Shown here piece by piece: positions 6,934 through 7,951 of a stretch of 7,951 nt of DNA. Under the pieces are notes generated by a model. That model saw only the letters and a list, made by a program, of their open reading frames with translations. It did not search any database and was not told where the DNA came from. The position numbers and the translations under genes are program-made. The DNA comes from Acidobacteriaceae bacterium (lineage in GTDB: Bacteria; Acidobacteriota; Terriglobia; Terriglobales; Acidobacteriaceae), in NCBI GenBank assembly GCA_003139975.1, contig PLHN01000478.1, positions 3,637-11,587 on the forward strand, given 5' to 3'. Within the stretch, counting starts at the first letter, position 1; each line of letters begins with the position of its first letter.

Positions 6934-7665
6934 ATGGTTACCAGCCAAGAACATTGGGATAAGACAGTCTCCCCGGAAGTGGACATTCAGAACAACCTGC
7001 AAGTTACTGTCGCCTCCGAAACGGCAGTGCATTCGCGGGAGACCATCCCGGCTACAGAAGCAAAGGCTGCGGATCAATTCCGCTTTCGCATCTTAGTGGT
7101 AGACGATCAATATTCGATACGCGAAACCGCTCGGCAGATGTTGGAAAGTGGAGGTTATGAGGTTCTCACGGCGGCGGACGGGCTGGATGGCTTACAAGCG
7201 CTCAGCAAGTCGCTACCGGACTTGATTATTTCCGATTTGAATATGCCCCGGATGTCCGGATTTGAATTTCTGACGGTAGTTCGAGAGCGATTTCCCCACA
7301 TCGCAACAATCGCTGTGAGCGGAGAGTACCTCACAAGCGGAAATCCATCTGGAATCTTGGCGGACACTTTCCTGCAAAAAGGACAATACACTCTTACAGA
7401 GCTTTGCGCCGATGTCGCAAAGCTTTTGGCTGCTTCTCCGATCCGGTCGGAAAGACAGAAGAGCGAGATTGCCCCACTCTTCGTGCCCAGAGATAGTGCG
7501 GGGTATCTAATGATCACGTGCCCCAAATGTTTACGTTCCAACAGACTGGAAGCGATGAGTTTGGACGGTGGCATACACGAAACGTCTTGTCCGTCCTGTG
7601 GCACACCCGTGAAATTTGAAATCAATCACGAGATTGAGCCGTTGATGAAGCGCAACCACGCCTGA
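6934..7665 (+). CDS. Receiver-domain response regulator with C-terminal zinc-ribbon-like motif
   Basis: This 243-residue two-component receiver has no classical DNA-binding or enzymatic output domain. Layout: a polar, probably disordered N-terminal extension of about 50 residues; receiver domain about 51-168 with acidic pair Asp57-Asp58, phospho-acceptor Asp101 (IISDLNMPRMSG), Ser129 at the Thr/Ser switch position and conserved Lys149; then a linker and a C-terminal module at about 192-230 with CPKC (196-199) and CPSC (219-222), the spacing of a rubredoxin-knuckle zinc ribbon. By analogy the ribbon could bind a protein or nucleic acid partner; this is inference. The ATG is supported by GGAGG at 6921-6925, eight bases upstream. 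A hand count of part of the gene gives about half G/C at third codon positions, against about four fifths in part of the activator gene at the left edge, suggesting a different history. Confidence 0.88.
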   Translation: MVTSQEHWDKTVSPEVDIQNNLQVTVASETAVHSRETIPATEAKAADQFRFRILVVDDQYSIRETARQMLESGGYEVLTAADGLDGLQALSKSLPDLIISDLNMPRMSGFEFLTVVRERFPHIATIAVSGEYLTSGNPSGILADTFLQKGQYTLTELCADVAKLLAASPIRSERQKSEIAPLFVPRDSAGYLMITCPKCLRSNRLEAMSLDGGIHETSCPSCGTPVKFEINHEIEPLMKRNHA

Positions 7666-7720
7666 GCGAAACCCGTCCCAACCTCCAACGACCTTGCTCT
7701 GCGAGACTCGCTTGCTTTAC

Positions 7721-7903
7721 TCAGATCGGCTTGGGTCCTCTAGTCACAACCAGCACTTCCAACAGAGTGGCCGTGTTGCGAACGCTTACCGCGATTGTTG
7801 TGAGTGGTTCTGACAATGGCGGATGTCGCTCCGCCAGTGCCTCAAGACGCGTGCTGACGTTCTGGAGTTGATCGACTTCGCGCAAGATCGCTTGAAAAGG
7901 CAT
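7721..7903 (-). CDS. Small hypothetical protein, 60 residues
   Basis: No function can be assigned. The product is short and helix-forming, with amphipathic stretches (FQAILREVDQLQNVSTRLEALAERH, then SEPLTTIAVSVRNTATLLEVLVV) and a basic C-terminus (TRGPKPI). It has no signal peptide or membrane segment. GGGAGGG lies at 7914-7920 on its own strand, ten bases before the ATG, a little far but usable. I have an impression of similar short acidobacterial proteins with an LAE.HP....L..IA..VRNTATLL pattern, which needs a database search. It is convergent with the response regulator gene, 55 bases apart, with no clear terminator between them. Confidence 0.5.
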   Translation of the reverse strand: MPFQAILREVDQLQNVSTRLEALAERHPPLSEPLTTIAVSVRNTATLLEVLVVTRGPKPI

Positions 7904-7951
7904 GGGTACACCGCCCTCCCGCTGAAAAGCCTAAGGTGGGAGAACTTCAGA

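Overview
This GC-rich 7.95-kb chromosomal window looks like ordinary core and accessory genome from a soil-type bacterium, most likely an Acidobacteriota of the Terriglobales/Koribacter kind. That placement is an inference. It rests on the style of the secreted coiled-coil protein, the YTD..GVSF.YP-type lipoprotein and the small 60-residue protein, together with strong GC bias at third codon positions in the left part. No plasmid, phage, insertion-sequence or CRISPR hallmark is visible.

Layout. A 5'-truncated NtrC-class sigma-54 activator (1-1419, +) opens the window and is followed by tRNA-Pro(GGG). Next come a small dimeric alpha/beta-barrel (antibiotic-biosynthesis-monooxygenase-like) protein and a Dps-type ferritin with a long basic N-terminal tail, each followed by a terminator-like hairpin. 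On the minus strand are a secreted coiled-coil protein of unknown function and, upstream of it, the glutamyl-Q tRNA(Asp) synthetase gene. Divergent from the synthetase is a lipoprotein of unknown function with a strong Shine-Dalgarno before a GTG start and a sigma-54-like -24/-12 element at the right distance. A clear terminator separates it from a dodecin gene. tRNA-Val(CAC) follows, with a perfect TATAAT upstream and a likely terminator downstream. After about 640 bases without a convincing gene comes a single-domain response regulator carrying a C-terminal four-cysteine zinc-ribbon-like motif. The window ends with a small convergent 60-residue reading frame.

The genes do not form one pathway. 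Dps (iron/oxidative protection), dodecin (flavin storage) and the two response regulators (signalling) fit stress adaptation, but most units appear transcribed separately. I see no multi-gene undescribed system. The best leads are small: a dodecin with Arg at the position of the flavin-contacting Gln, a response regulator fused to a zinc ribbon with codon use unlike its neighbours, a sigma-54 promoter candidate in front of a lipoprotein, and a long open but probably non-coding stretch after tRNA-Val.
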